Notes: generated from the letters alone by a model not told the origin. A stretch of 64,000 bases of DNA from Clostridium sp. CAG:914 (GCA_000437895.1 FR902155.1:48955-112954), one strand, 5' to 3'. Counted from the stretch's first letter, positions 8,892 to 18,971 are shown. Translations and numbers: made by a program.

Positions 8892-8944
8892 CTTATCCTC
8901 CTATCTACATAAATCAATTTTATCATATAACAATAAATTAAACA

Positions 8945-8983
8945 AGAAAAAGAACTATTTTTTTAAGTATTCCAATAGTTCTT
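8945..8983 (-). terminator. hisS terminator
   Basis: On the minus strand AGAACTATT and AATAGTTCT (8974-8982 and 8951-8959) form a perfect 9-bp stem followed by a U-rich tail. The stem includes the last codons and the stop of hisS. Confidence 0.65.
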
Positions 8984-10232
8984 CTAAATTAAATTCATAT
9001 TGTTCTTGCTTTTCCATATCTTTAATCGTATATACACCCGTTTCTAATTCTCTACTACCAAGAACTATAACATATTTAATATTATTCTTATCAGCAAATT
9101 CAAAACACTTCTTAAGTTTTCTCTTAGAATATTCTACTATAGTACTTATATTATTATTTCTAAGTATAGTAGCTAATTCTAATACTTTATAATCTTCTTC
9201 CATAGGTATAATATATACATCATATAGACTATTTTCTTCCAAATTACTTTTTAATATTGTATATATAGGTTCAAGTCCAAAAGATAACCCAATAGCCGGA
9301 TACTCATTACCATCATTAATAAAATCAGTAATAATCTTATTATATCTACCACCACCACCTAGTGAACAAGTTAATCTTTCCATCTTATCATAAAATTCAA
9401 AAACAATACCAGTATATATACTAAGACCACGAGCAAGAGTTGGCGTAAATGCAGTATTATCTGTTAACCCTAATAATATAATTTTATTATTAACATCATT
9501 AATTTCAATCAATGCTTCCCTAAATAATTCATCATCATAATCAAGATTATTATATTCAGAAATATCCATAGAAAATAAATTCATTAATTTACTAGCCATA
9601 TCATTACTTATACCAATACTTTCAAATTCTTTATATAAGTTATCCAACGACATCTTTTCTTTCTTATCAATAACACCAATAACCATATCCGTATCAATAT
9701 TTATCCCTGCATATTTAATTAAACTAGTCATTAATTTCCTATTATTCCATTTAACAATAATATCAATACCAAGACGTCTAAAAGCCTCAATAACCATAAT
9801 CATTTGTTCAACTTCAATATCAGTCCCATCAATACCCACAATATCACAATCACATTGATAAAACTCTCTACATCTTCCTAATTTAACTGGTCCATTTCTA
9901 AATACTTTACCTATTTCATATCTCCTAAGAGGCAATCTAAGCTCCTTCTGATTAGCAATAAACTTACAAAAAGGTATAGTTAAATCATATCTTAAAGCCA
10001 ATTCCCTATTACCTTGATCAGTTAATTTATATATTTCTTTTAATATTTCAGCCCCATCATTATATTTATAAGCTAATAAATCATAATTATTTAATATAGA
10101 AGTATCTAATGGTAAATACCCATAATTATTAAATATATTCTTTAGTGTATCTATAATATAATTTCTAATTATTTGTTCCTTACCAAAAAAATCTTCTGTT
10201 CCCTTCAAATTGGAAGTATCAATACTCTTCAT
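8955..10232 (-). CDS. hisS: histidyl-tRNA synthetase
   Basis: This class II synthetase charges tRNA-His. The 425-residue protein has motif 2 with GRCREFYQCDCDIVG, the histidine-specific segment in the form ARGLSIYTGIVFEFYD (usually RGLDYYTG), motif 3 GGGGRYNKI...IGLSFGLEP, and a C-terminal anticodon-binding domain of about 95 residues. The Asp of RGLD is replaced by Ser, but the rest of the catalytic core and the full C-terminal domain argue for a working HisRS rather than HisZ. I chose the ATG at 10232 because AGGAGG lies six bases before it; an upstream ATG would place that site inside the gene. No T-box leader fits in the short upstream gap. Confidence 0.9.
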   Translation of the reverse strand: MKSIDTSNLKGTEDFFGKEQIIRNYIIDTLKNIFNNYGYLPLDTSILNNYDLLAYKYNDGAEILKEIYKLTDQGNRELALRYDLTIPFCKFIANQKELRLPLRRYEIGKVFRNGPVKLGRCREFYQCDCDIVGIDGTDIEVEQMIMVIEAFRRLGIDIIVKWNNRKLMTSLIKYAGINIDTDMVIGVIDKKEKMSLDNLYKEFESIGISNDMASKLMNLFSMDISEYNNLDYDDELFREALIEINDVNNKIILLGLTDNTAFTPTLARGLSIYTGIVFEFYDKMERLTCSLGGGGRYNKIITDFINDGNEYPAIGLSFGLEPIYTILKSNLEENSLYDVYIIPMEEDYKVLELATILRNNNISTIVEYSKRKLKKCFEFADKNNIKYVIVLGSRELETGVYTIKDMEKQEQYEFNLEELLEYLKK

Positions 10233-10308
10233 AACTTCCCTCCTCATCGATTAAATTATACTATAAAATAAATAGTTTAGCAAGATTAGAGTATCTTACC
10301 AAATATAT

Positions 10309-11259
10309 TTATTTATCACATTCTCTATTAACAATAAGCCAATATTTAGAATGATACTCATAGATCATTAAAGATAATTTTCCTACCAATTCAGTATAAT
10401 CATCATTAGCACTTTTAGTAAAAATAGATATAGTATATGGATTCTCATCAAAAACAATACCAACATCATGATAATATTTTCCCCATTTACCATATTTATG
10501 AGCAACATTTACGTCTAATTTTTTATTTATACTAGAATAAAAATTATTAGTCATCGTATCAATTAAAAATTTTCCATACTTAGTATCTTTTATCTCATAT
10601 AATCTTTTTAAATATATATTCGTATTAGTAACAGTCTGATTACCAAATTTCTCACTTGACGTTAATATATTTTTAATTCCTAAAGAATTACCATATCTAA
10701 CCAAATTATCTCTACCAATATAATTATATAACATAAAATGAGCATCATTATCACTAACAGATAAAGTACAATATACCAAATCTTTTAACGTTATCTCATT
10801 ATCTACCTGTTTATTACTAGAACACTTATCTCCCCTGTCACTAATATAACTAACCTTAGTCATCAAGTTAACTTTATTATCATACAAATATAAAGCATCT
10901 AATAACTTAATCAAACTAGCTCCATAATAAGTTCTATTATCATTATACTTAATCACATAAGAAGTATTAATATCTTCATAATATAACGCCATATCATGTT
11001 CTTTAATATATTCCTCTATCTCTTTCCTTTCATTATCCAATTCATATAAAGGTAAACTATTCAAACAAGCACTATAATCATTATTATTTATATCACTAAC
11101 TATCCTAGAATTATCTTTATAATCATATTTTATAACAAAATCATCATTATTTTTTTTATTGACAAATTTATTATAATATTTCCCCACCTGTATTGATAAT
11201 AAAAAAAGTACTATTACATATAATACCATAATTATTCTATTACTAGTTTTTATATTCAT
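10309..11259 (-). CDS. membrane-anchored class A beta-lactamase-fold serine hydrolase
   Basis: The 316-residue protein has one N-terminal membrane segment (about residues 9-25) and an extracellular domain with the serine DD-transpeptidase/beta-lactamase motifs: Ser-x-x-Lys as SLIK at 115-118, Ser-Asp-Asn at 169-171, and a KTG-like box read as HKYGKWG at 254-260. Tyr replaces Thr in the third motif, and no clear omega-loop glutamate is seen, so true beta-lactamase activity is uncertain; a peptidoglycan-related role is as likely. The ATG at 11259 is preceded by GGAGG at eight bases, and the longer frame has no such site. It is a single gene between hisS and the sensor gene. Confidence 0.75.
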   Translation of the reverse strand: MNIKTSNRIIMVLYVIVLFLLSIQVGKYYNKFVNKKNNDDFVIKYDYKDNSRIVSDINNNDYSACLNSLPLYELDNERKEIEEYIKEHDMALYYEDINTSYVIKYNDNRTYYGASLIKLLDALYLYDNKVNLMTKVSYISDRGDKCSSNKQVDNEITLKDLVYCTLSVSDNDAHFMLYNYIGRDNLVRYGNSLGIKNILTSSEKFGNQTVTNTNIYLKRLYEIKDTKYGKFLIDTMTNNFYSSINKKLDVNVAHKYGKWGKYYHDVGIVFDENPYTISIFTKSANDDYTELVGKLSLMIYEYHSKYWLIVNRECDK

Positions 11260-11353
11260 AATTAGTACCTCCATAATTATTTTAAAACACAACATAAAAA
11301 AAAGTAAACTTTATTTATAACTATACATAAAATTTACTTAATAATATGTCATA

Positions 11354-13039
11354 TTATTTAAAATATTTTTCTAACAAAGTAATTAACTTATTTCTACTAA
11401 TAGGTTTTAATATATAATCATCAAAACCATATTTCTTATAACTACCCGTATATTCCACATTATTATCTCTAGTCATCAAAATAAGTATAGAATTAAAACC
11501 ACTAATTAATTTTAATTTTTTAACAGTCTCTATATAAGACATATAATTAAGTTCATCACTCATTAATATCAAATCATATTTCTCATTATTTCTTATCCTA
11601 TTTAAACATTCTTTCCCATAACTAACAAAAGTCAAATCAACATTATCATCATCTAGACACTTAGATATTAATTTTTGATTAGAAATATTTTCATCTACCA
11701 CTAAAATACTTATTTTCTTCAAATAATTAGTATATTTTTCTAAACTATCATCTTTATCAATAACCATCTTTTGATCTAATATAATATTTATTTTATTATT
11801 CTCTAATATTATAAATCCACCCATTAAAATTATTCTATTATATATATTCTTATATAAATCATTATTTTCTATATCTATAGCACCATTTCCTTCAATAGAT
11901 ATAATCAATCTACATATATCATTTTTATTTACTGAATTAATATTTAAAATAATATTATCACTATTAACAAACAATTCTAATCCATCAATCAAACATTCCT
12001 TTAAAGTAATTGCATCCCCATACAAATTATCAGGAATATTACTATCAATAGATAAATTCAAATTATCCCTATTATAAGATTTTACTAAAGTTTTAATCAA
12101 TAATTTAACATCATACTTTTTATTATATATTTTTATCTTCGAGGCCTCTATCTCATTAATATTAAACATTTTATTACACATAGTATTTAACATAGATACT
12201 TCATTAATAATCTCACGCATACTATTATCTTTATCTATATTTCTATCATCCAATACATCATAAGCTATTTTATTAATATTTTCAGTTGACCTCTTCACCA
12301 TTTTAGACATATCAAACAAAAACATAGACTTATCATAATTAGATTTATCTAATTTATCTTTTGACTTTTTCATTTCTAATAACATTTTTACATCAGGATT
12401 TTCTATTGTAAAATACATCAAATAATTAACTAAAGTAATCGTAATAGAAATAACAATTAAATAAGGATTATATTTATATACAAAAAATAAAAATATACAA
12501 GACACCACTACAAAAAGCATAGGTATATGTCTCTTATCTAAATGTTTAATGTTTAAAAGAGGTACAATAACTGATGATAATAAATATAACAAGCAAAGAA
12601 AAGCTGTCACCCCACTTGCTGATCCACCTATAGTTAAAGCATTATTACCATTAGAAATAATATTCACTTTCAAAATAGCCACTAATAATATTGATATACT
12701 ATCTATAATAGCTAATATATAAACTATTTTTACATATATCTTTTTAAGATTTGGAAAAGTAACCAATAACATATATAAAAATAAACAAGTTGCTATTATT
12801 ATTAATTGAATAAAATCTATCTTATTTAATAAAGAAATTATTTTAATAGCAATAGGAGTTAAAGGAAACATAGCCATAATTCTCAAAACAACAACTAAAA
12901 CACAATCAATAGTACTACATATTAGCATTATAGAATATATTCTATTTTCAATTAAATTAATTCTTTTTCTTAAGAAATATGCAAAACACAATAATAAAGA
13001 AAAAAGCATTGCATAAAAAGGTAATTGTAATTCACTCAT
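11354..13039 (-). CDS. degenerate membrane hybrid sensor kinase (pseudokinase)
   Basis: The 561-residue protein has about seven membrane segments (residues 1-210), then a region shaped like a histidine-kinase dimerisation and ATPase module, then a receiver domain (about 442-560). Key residues are gone. Where kinases have Met-Ser-His-Glu in the H-box, this has MSKMVKRS at 244-251, with Lys246 at the histidine position. The ATPase domain has no clear N-box or G-box. In the receiver, VVDEN (447-451) and Lys545 remain, but the phospho-acceptor site reads LILMSDE with Ser494 in place of Asp. It therefore looks unable to autophosphorylate or accept phosphate and may act as a sensor or scaffold. It is a single gene with its own GGTGG site. 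Confidence 0.75.
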   Translation of the reverse strand: MSELQLPFYAMLFSLLLCFAYFLRKRINLIENRIYSIMLICSTIDCVLVVVLRIMAMFPLTPIAIKIISLLNKIDFIQLIIIATCLFLYMLLVTFPNLKKIYVKIVYILAIIDSISILLVAILKVNIISNGNNALTIGGSASGVTAFLCLLYLLSSVIVPLLNIKHLDKRHIPMLFVVVSCIFLFFVYKYNPYLIVISITITLVNYLMYFTIENPDVKMLLEMKKSKDKLDKSNYDKSMFLFDMSKMVKRSTENINKIAYDVLDDRNIDKDNSMREIINEVSMLNTMCNKMFNINEIEASKIKIYNKKYDVKLLIKTLVKSYNRDNLNLSIDSNIPDNLYGDAITLKECLIDGLELFVNSDNIILNINSVNKNDICRLIISIEGNGAIDIENNDLYKNIYNRIILMGGFIILENNKINIILDQKMVIDKDDSLEKYTNYLKKISILVVDENISNQKLISKCLDDDNVDLTFVSYGKECLNRIRNNEKYDLILMSDELNYMSYIETVKKLKLISGFNSILILMTRDNNVEYTGSYKKYGFDDYILKPISRNKLITLLEKYFK

Positions 13040-13112
13040 ATCATATCCACCTTACTAATTATACAATACTTTATATAAAAGTAATACGTTTTTTTATAAA
13101 AAATAAATATTT

Positions 13113-14042
13113 TTACTTATGTAAATCATTTCTAGTTCTAACTAGAACATAAGCATTATTAGAAGTTAATTCTACATTATCCAAACACTCAAATACTTCT
13201 TCTTCACTAACCTTAGTAGGATCTATATATTCTGCTCTAGCTTCTGTTTCAAAATTATAATTCTTTCTAACCGGATCAATTAACTTATTTACATAGTCCT
13301 CCCAATAACCAGGATAGAAATCGCTCCTTTTAGCTAAACCCTTATTACTAGCAATATATTCTAAGACTTCCCATTTAGCAGTAGCCAAACTATCTCTTAT
13401 TAATTGTTTTCCTTCATTTAAATCTAAAGAACATACATCAATAGGCTTATTTTGAATAGCATAACATACACCATCTTCTTCCATAACAGATATTGGTACT
13501 ATTAAAGCATTATGGTCTAAAGCAACTCTATACATACCGTTCCATAAATCTAATATCAATAAATTAGGACTTTTATTCCAAACACCTTCAGGAAACCATA
13601 AAAGATTTTCTACTCCTAATTCAAAACCTCTCCTAATTTTATCATATGATGCTTTACGACTATTTCTATCATCTCTATCAACCAAATAAACACCATTAGC
13701 CCATGCACTAAATCCATCAAAAGTATTAAAAAATTGTGGTAAACTTCCAAATAAAATATATGCATGATTCTTAGCCGTATACAACGAATATAACAAATCA
13801 TCCTTAAAACCATGAGTTGGTGCGTATATAATTGGCCTTTTATTATATTCTATTTCTTCTATAGTTTTTGGATTTTTAATTCTTTCTGGTTCCCTTTTTA
13901 TTAGCACATATTTATCTGGACCAAGCAATTTTCCAACTCTAATAACAACCGGATGAATAAATTTTCTAAATTCTATACCACCTTTTGACATAACATCATC
14001 AGAATCATTACTAAGCAAATATTCCAAACATTTATTATACAT
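13113..14042 (-). CDS. PlsC-type acyltransferase, copy 1
   Basis: This 309-residue protein belongs to the 1-acyl-glycerol-3-phosphate acyltransferase fold. The catalytic H-x4-D motif is in PTHGFKDDLLYS and the second motif is FPEGVWNKSPN. It should transfer a fatty acyl group at the membrane surface; the acceptor is unknown. It lies four bases downstream of a 309-residue paralogue. The first 20 and last 30 residues are nearly the same in both, and the centre differs more. A GGAAGGG site precedes the ATG. Confidence 0.82.
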   Translation of the reverse strand: MYNKCLEYLLSNDSDDVMSKGGIEFRKFIHPVVIRVGKLLGPDKYVLIKREPERIKNPKTIEEIEYNKRPIIYAPTHGFKDDLLYSLYTAKNHAYILFGSLPQFFNTFDGFSAWANGVYLVDRDDRNSRKASYDKIRRGFELGVENLLWFPEGVWNKSPNLLILDLWNGMYRVALDHNALIVPISVMEEDGVCYAIQNKPIDVCSLDLNEGKQLIRDSLATAKWEVLEYIASNKGLAKRSDFYPGYWEDYVNKLIDPVRKNYNFETEARAEYIDPTKVSEEEVFECLDNVELTSNNAYVLVRTRNDLHK

Positions 14043-14046
14043 ATCA

Positions 14047-14976
14047 TTAACCCTTCCTATTATTTCTAGTTCTAACTAGAACATAAGCATTATTAGAAGT
14101 TAATTTTACATTATCCAAACATCCAAACACTTCTTCTTCACTAGTCTTAGTAGGATCTATATATTCACTATTATTTTCTATCTCATAGTCATAAAAATTT
14201 TTCACAGGTTCTATTAATTTCTTAACATAATCATCCCAATAACCATCTTCAAAATCCTCTCTTTTAGATATACCATTGACACTAGCAATATGTTCCATAA
14301 TTTCCCATTTTATTGAAGCTAAAGTATCTCCCAAAAATATTTTAGCCTCTTTTGAATCCATATCGCATACATCTATAGGACTATCTTGAATACTATAACA
14401 TATTTTATCATCAACAGTCATCGTAGCAATTGGTACCAATAAAGCATTGTTTTCTTTGGCTGCTTTAATAATACCATTCCACAAATCTAAAACTAATAAA
14501 TTAGGACTTTTATTCCAGGTTCCTTCTGGAAAATACGTAACATTAGCTCCTAGTTTAATTACATTACTAACCTTAGGAAGTGCTGATTTTTTACTTTCCT
14601 TATCTCTTCGATTTATTATTAATACTCCATTTAACCATAAAAGTATTCCATCAAAAGAATTATAAAAATAAGGTATACTAGCATGAAGGGCATAAGCATG
14701 AGCTCGCATTGTTATTATAGAATATAAAAAATCATCTTTAAAACCATGAGTAGGAACAAATATAATAGGTCGCTTATTATATTCTTTTTCTTCCAAAGTA
14801 ATTGGTTTCTTTATTCTAACTGGTTCTTTTCTTAATATTTCAAGATGATATGGACCTATTAATTTACCTGTCCCCCTAATTATAGGATTTAACATTTTTC
14901 TAAAAACAACACCACTTTTTGACATAACATTATCAGGATTATTGCTAAGCAAATATTCCAAACATTTATTATACAT
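14047..14976 (-). CDS. PlsC-type acyltransferase, copy 2
   Basis: The second copy also has 309 residues, with H-x4-D in PTHGFKDDFLYS and FPEGTWNKSPN as the substrate-binding motif, closer to the family consensus FPEGT than its neighbour. It precedes the first copy on the transcript, so the pair is probably an operon from tandem duplication. The C-terminal stretch SNNAYVLVRTRN is shared exactly with copy 1. The substrate cannot be inferred. Confidence 0.82.
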   Translation of the reverse strand: MYNKCLEYLLSNNPDNVMSKSGVVFRKMLNPIIRGTGKLIGPYHLEILRKEPVRIKKPITLEEKEYNKRPIIFVPTHGFKDDFLYSIITMRAHAYALHASIPYFYNSFDGILLWLNGVLIINRRDKESKKSALPKVSNVIKLGANVTYFPEGTWNKSPNLLVLDLWNGIIKAAKENNALLVPIATMTVDDKICYSIQDSPIDVCDMDSKEAKIFLGDTLASIKWEIMEHIASVNGISKREDFEDGYWDDYVKKLIEPVKNFYDYEIENNSEYIDPTKTSEEEVFGCLDNVKLTSNNAYVLVRTRNNRKG

Positions 14977-15038
14977 AATACTTCCTTTCGTAAAACGCCT
15001 TTATAATAACACAAAAGATAAGAAAAAACAATACTTTC

Positions 15039-16310
15039 TTATCTCTCTACAATTCCATAAACATCATCATCAATAACCCTATCTATTTTAACAGATAATA
15101 TTTCATTATTATCATAATTATCATTTAATAAAACACTAATATAATTTGAAGTCAAAACATAACATTCATTATCATTTCTCTTCTCAAGAACACCATCAAA
15201 AACCATACCTATATTTCTCTTATAATATTCATTTTCATATATATTAGATAATCTAAGTATTTGATTTACTCTTCTTTTCTTAATAACACCATCTACCTGA
15301 TTAGACATAATACTTGCTCTAGTACCATCTCTTTTTGAATATGGAAAAGTATGTATTTTTGTAAATCTAATCTTGTCTAAAGTATCTATTGTTTCATTAA
15401 ATAACTCTTCTGTTTCACCAGGAAAACCAACGATTAAATCAGTCGTTATACTTATATTAGGAATCTCTCTTCTTATATATTCTATTCTATTAATAAAATA
15501 TTCTTTATCATAAAGTCTTCCCATACTCTTCAAAATACTATTACTACCAGATTGAAGTGGTATATGTAAATGTTTAGCCATTATATTATTATTTTTTATC
15601 AAATCAATAATTCCATCAGTTATTTCATTTATTTCAATACTTGACAATCTAATTCTATAAATATTTGGAATATTCACTAAAAACTTAAGTAATTCTTCCA
15701 AAGAATGACCATTATCAATACCATATCTACCCGTATGAATACCCGTTAACACTATTTCTTTATATCCATTATTTACTAAATTAGTTACTTCATCAATAAC
15801 CGTATTTAACTCCTTACTTCTTATTCCACCTCTAGCATATGGAATAGCACAATAAGCACAAAATGCATTACAACCATCTTGAATTTTTACAAAAGCCCTT
15901 GTATGTATATTAAATTTATCTATATACATATTCTCAAAATTAGTCTTAGAAATATCCTCTACCTTAACTATTTTTTCTTTATTTTTTAGGTATTCTTCTA
16001 TCAAAGATACAATATCACTTTTATATTTATTTCCTATAACTATATCAGCATCTATTTTATCAGGATTTAATTGTGAATAACATCCCATTACTACCAATAT
16101 AGCATTTTGATGTTTTTTTCTTGTTCTAGTAATTAATTGCCTATCCTTTTTATCCGCTTCATTAGTTACTGAACATGTATTAATAATATATATATCTGCC
16201 TCTTCCTTAAAATCTACTATAGAATAGTTTTTATTTTTAAGTAAATTAATTATATATTCTGATTCATATAAATTAACTTTACAACCAAAAGTATGAACTG
16301 CTACTTTCAT
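15039..16310 (-). CDS. mtaB: tRNA t6A37 methylthiotransferase
   Basis: MtaB is a radical-SAM enzyme that converts t6A to ms2t6A at position 37 of ANN-decoding tRNAs. The 423-residue protein has the N-terminal methylthiotransferase domain with cysteines 10, 46 and 77 for the auxiliary cluster, the radical-SAM cysteines 147, 151 and 154 in GCNAFCAYCAIPYARG, and a C-terminal TRAM-like region. The HTFGCKVN opening separates MtaB from MiaB and RimO. It lies seven bases downstream of pdp and is likely co-transcribed with it. Confidence 0.92.
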   Translation of the reverse strand: MKVAVHTFGCKVNLYESEYIINLLKNKNYSIVDFKEEADIYIINTCSVTNEADKKDRQLITRTRKKHQNAILVVMGCYSQLNPDKIDADIVIGNKYKSDIVSLIEEYLKNKEKIVKVEDISKTNFENMYIDKFNIHTRAFVKIQDGCNAFCAYCAIPYARGGIRSKELNTVIDEVTNLVNNGYKEIVLTGIHTGRYGIDNGHSLEELLKFLVNIPNIYRIRLSSIEINEITDGIIDLIKNNNIMAKHLHIPLQSGSNSILKSMGRLYDKEYFINRIEYIRREIPNISITTDLIVGFPGETEELFNETIDTLDKIRFTKIHTFPYSKRDGTRASIMSNQVDGVIKKRRVNQILRLSNIYENEYYKRNIGMVFDGVLEKRNDNECYVLTSNYISVLLNDNYDNNEILSVKIDRVIDDDVYGIVER

Positions 16311-16317
16311 AATACCC

Positions 16318-17586
16318 CTAATCTATAACCTCATATACTATTCTTGGATTATATACTTTATTTGGGCCTATCTTAAAAATAGTATTATCTATATGATTAA
16401 TTTCTTTATTAGAGTGTACCTGCATAAGTATATCTCCTTTTTCAATATAATCATTTAAATCTTTCTTTAAAACTATTCCAGCACTATAATCAATAGTGTC
16501 ATCTTTATTTTTTCTACCTGAACCAAGTGACATTGACAATAAACCAATCTTATATGCATCTATACTATTTAAATATCCAGACATATTTGCTTTTATATTA
16601 TATACATATCTAGAATGTGGTAACTTAGTAATATCACCATTCTGATATTTAATTAATTCTAAAAATTTCTTATAAGCAAGACCATTAGTAAGATTAGATA
16701 AAACCTTTTCTTTAGCTTCATCATAAGTTATATTAAGACCTAAACTAACCATATATGAAGACAATATAATACACAAATCTCTCAATGAACCCTGTTTATT
16801 GTCTTTTAACACCTCAATACATTCTTCAATTTCAAGAGCATTACCTATATTAGTTCCCAAAGGTTTATCCATATTAGTTAAAATACATATAACAGTCATT
16901 CCAAATTTCTTACCCAAATCAATCATTATTCTAGATAATTTTCTAGCACTTTGTAAATCTTTTACCAAAGCCCCAGAACCAACTTTAACATCTAATACTA
17001 GTTTTTTAGCACCAAGTGCAATTTTCTTACTCATAATAGAAGAAGCAATTAAGGGAAGAGATTCTACCGTAGCAGTCACATCTCTCAATGCATATATCTT
17101 CTTATCGGCTACAGCAATATCTTCAGTTTGACTAGTTATAGCAACACCAATATCATTAACTTCTTTTAAAAAGTCTTGAATAGATAAATCTACTTTAAAA
17201 CCTGGAATTGATTCTAATTTATCAATTGTTCCACCAGTATATCCCAAAGCTCTACCACTCATTTTAGCCACTTTAACGCCACAAGAAGCCACTATAGGAG
17301 CAATTATCAACGTTGTTTTATCCCCTACACCTCCTGTTGAATGTTTATCTACTAAGGCACTTCCTAAACTAGATAAATCTAGTGTTTTACCACTTTCAAT
17401 CATATACTTAGTCAAATAAGTAATTTCTTCATCACTCATACCATTTAAAACAATAGCCATAAGAAGCGCACTAACTTGATAATCTTTAACTTCACCTTCT
17501 AAAAATCCATTTATAACATACTTTATTTCTTCTTCACTTAATTCTATCTTTCTTCTTTTCTTATCAATAATATCTACTATATTCAT
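16318..17586 (-). CDS. pdp: pyrimidine-nucleoside phosphorylase
   Basis: The enzyme phosphorolyses uridine, thymidine and deoxyuridine to the free base and (deoxy)ribose-1-phosphate. The 422-residue protein shows the family signatures SGRALGYTGGTIDKLES (about residues 108-124), DKHSTGGVGDKTTL and KKLVLDVKVGSGA, with no visible damage. It belongs to nucleoside salvage and would work with hpt and the nucleoside kinase elsewhere in the window. It follows scpB by eight bases and precedes mtaB, so the four genes scpA-scpB-pdp-mtaB form one run. Confidence 0.92.
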   Translation of the reverse strand: MNIVDIIDKKRRKIELSEEEIKYVINGFLEGEVKDYQVSALLMAIVLNGMSDEEITYLTKYMIESGKTLDLSSLGSALVDKHSTGGVGDKTTLIIAPIVASCGVKVAKMSGRALGYTGGTIDKLESIPGFKVDLSIQDFLKEVNDIGVAITSQTEDIAVADKKIYALRDVTATVESLPLIASSIMSKKIALGAKKLVLDVKVGSGALVKDLQSARKLSRIMIDLGKKFGMTVICILTNMDKPLGTNIGNALEIEECIEVLKDNKQGSLRDLCIILSSYMVSLGLNITYDEAKEKVLSNLTNGLAYKKFLELIKYQNGDITKLPHSRYVYNIKANMSGYLNSIDAYKIGLLSMSLGSGRKNKDDTIDYSAGIVLKKDLNDYIEKGDILMQVHSNKEINHIDNTIFKIGPNKVYNPRIVYEVID

Positions 17587-17594
17587 ATTAACCT

Positions 17595-18143
17595 CTATTC
17601 CTTATAATTTGATGTATATAAATCTTTTTCCTCATCATTTTCTTCTAATAATTCAATTTTAGGTAAATCATCCTTACTAGATAAATTAAAATAATCTAAA
17701 AATTCATCAGTCGTTTTATATAAAATAGGTCTACCCGGTAAATCGCTCCGACCACACTCCTTAACAAGCCCCTTTGCTAATAATCTTCTCAATACATAAA
17801 TAGAATCTACACCACGATATTCATCAATTTGCATTCTTGTTATAGGCTCATTATAAGCAATTATAGCTAATGTCTCAAGAGCTTGAGGTGATAAAACATT
17901 ATTCTTAGGACTTTCTAACAATTTCTGAAAATATTCTTTATGTTCCTCTTTAGTAGTCAATTTAATTGAATTACCTAAAAAATTAATTCTAAGTCCTCTA
18001 TCTTCTTTTATATATTCTTCCTTCAAAGATAATACCAAATCCTTTGCATTATCTAAAGAAATATTTAATATTTCTGATACTTGTTCTAAAGTAATACCCA
18101 AATCTCCCTCTACATACAAAAGGCCTTCCAATACTCCTTTCAT
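17595..18143 (-). CDS. scpB: segregation and condensation protein B
   Basis: ScpB is a winged-helix dimer that binds ScpA and the SMC ATPase in the chromosome condensation complex. The 182-residue length is normal, and the core LSPQALETLAIIAYNEPIT and RGVDSIYVLRRLL segments are typical. Its start codon overlaps the scpA stop by one base (TAATG), the standard scpA-scpB coupling. Confidence 0.93.
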   Translation of the reverse strand: MKGVLEGLLYVEGDLGITLEQVSEILNISLDNAKDLVLSLKEEYIKEDRGLRINFLGNSIKLTTKEEHKEYFQKLLESPKNNVLSPQALETLAIIAYNEPITRMQIDEYRGVDSIYVLRRLLAKGLVKECGRSDLPGRPILYKTTDEFLDYFNLSSKDDLPKIELLEENDEEKDLYTSNYKE

Positions 18144-18865
18144 TATACCACTTCCTCTATTAATATGTCATCAAAATTACGCTCTTGTCTAATTATTATT
18201 TCCTTATCCTTAGTCATCTCTAAAACAGATAAAAACGTTACAATAAGATAAGGACGATTATATTCATTAAATAATTCTTGAAACTTAACTTTATGTTTCT
18301 GATGTAATATACTTCTAATATTCTGCTTTCTTTCTTTAACACTATATTCTTTATCTACAATCTTTGTATTAATAGGTTTATCTTGTTCTTTTCTTTTTAG
18401 AAAATTAAGAAAAGCACCCGTTAAATCATCTACTGTATAACCTTCATTATTTAAAACAGGTCCCGTTATATAATTAGATATCTTCTCAGGCCCTTTAATA
18501 TATATATCTTTTCTCTTACTTTCTAATATTTTAAAAACTTCTGTTATTTCCTTATACTTTTTATATTCAATTAATTTATTTATTAAAGCTTCTCTAGATA
18601 CTTCTTCCTCTTCTAAATCATTATCCTCTTTTTCTTGTTTAGGCAATAATGACTTTGATTTTATTTCCATTAATTCTGAAGCCATTACTAAATATGAAGA
18701 AGCCACATTAATATTTAATTCTTCCATCTTATTTATATAATCTAAATATTGATTAGTTATCTCATTAATAGATATATCTTGAATATCAATATTTGCTTCC
18801 TTTATAAGATGTAATAATAAGTCCAAAGGCCCTTCAAATTCATTTATTTTAATACTATAATCCAT
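18143..18865 (-). CDS. scpA: segregation and condensation protein A (kleisin)
   Basis: ScpA is the kleisin that bridges the SMC heads. The 240-residue protein opens with the diagnostic FEGPLDLLLHLI segment, contains YLVMASELMEIKSKSLLP, and ends in a winged-helix region. I set the start at the ATG at 18865 because AGGAG is seven bases upstream and it gives the standard N-terminus. The longer frame adds 27 residues without a ribosome-binding site. Confidence 0.92.
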   Translation of the reverse strand: MDYSIKINEFEGPLDLLLHLIKEANIDIQDISINEITNQYLDYINKMEELNINVASSYLVMASELMEIKSKSLLPKQEKEDNDLEEEEVSREALINKLIEYKKYKEITEVFKILESKRKDIYIKGPEKISNYITGPVLNNEGYTVDDLTGAFLNFLKRKEQDKPINTKIVDKEYSVKERKQNIRSILHQKHKVKFQELFNEYNRPYLIVTFLSVLEMTKDKEIIIRQERNFDDILIEEVV

Positions 18866-18946
18866 ATATATACTCCTAGATAAATTATAACAAAAAATTA
18901 ACAATTGAGCAATAAAATAATTATTATCATTAATATATTTAATCAT

Positions 18947-18971
18947 TAAAAATTAGTGAAAAACACTATTT
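18947..18971 (-). terminator. terminator after the metallophosphatase gene
   Basis: On the minus strand TAGTG and CACTA (18964-18968 and 18954-18958) form a hairpin with a five-base loop, extended by weaker pairs and followed by a short U-tract. It lies between the metallophosphatase stop and scpA. Confidence 0.45.

Noticed and set aside
8955..10232. HisZ (regulatory paralogue) rather than HisRS
   Set aside because: Motifs 2 and 3, most of the histidine-specific segment and the C-terminal anticodon-binding domain are present, and no histidine biosynthesis genes are nearby.
10233..10308. T-box leader before hisS
   Set aside because: The gap is only about 75 bases, with no specifier stem, T-box motif or antiterminator.
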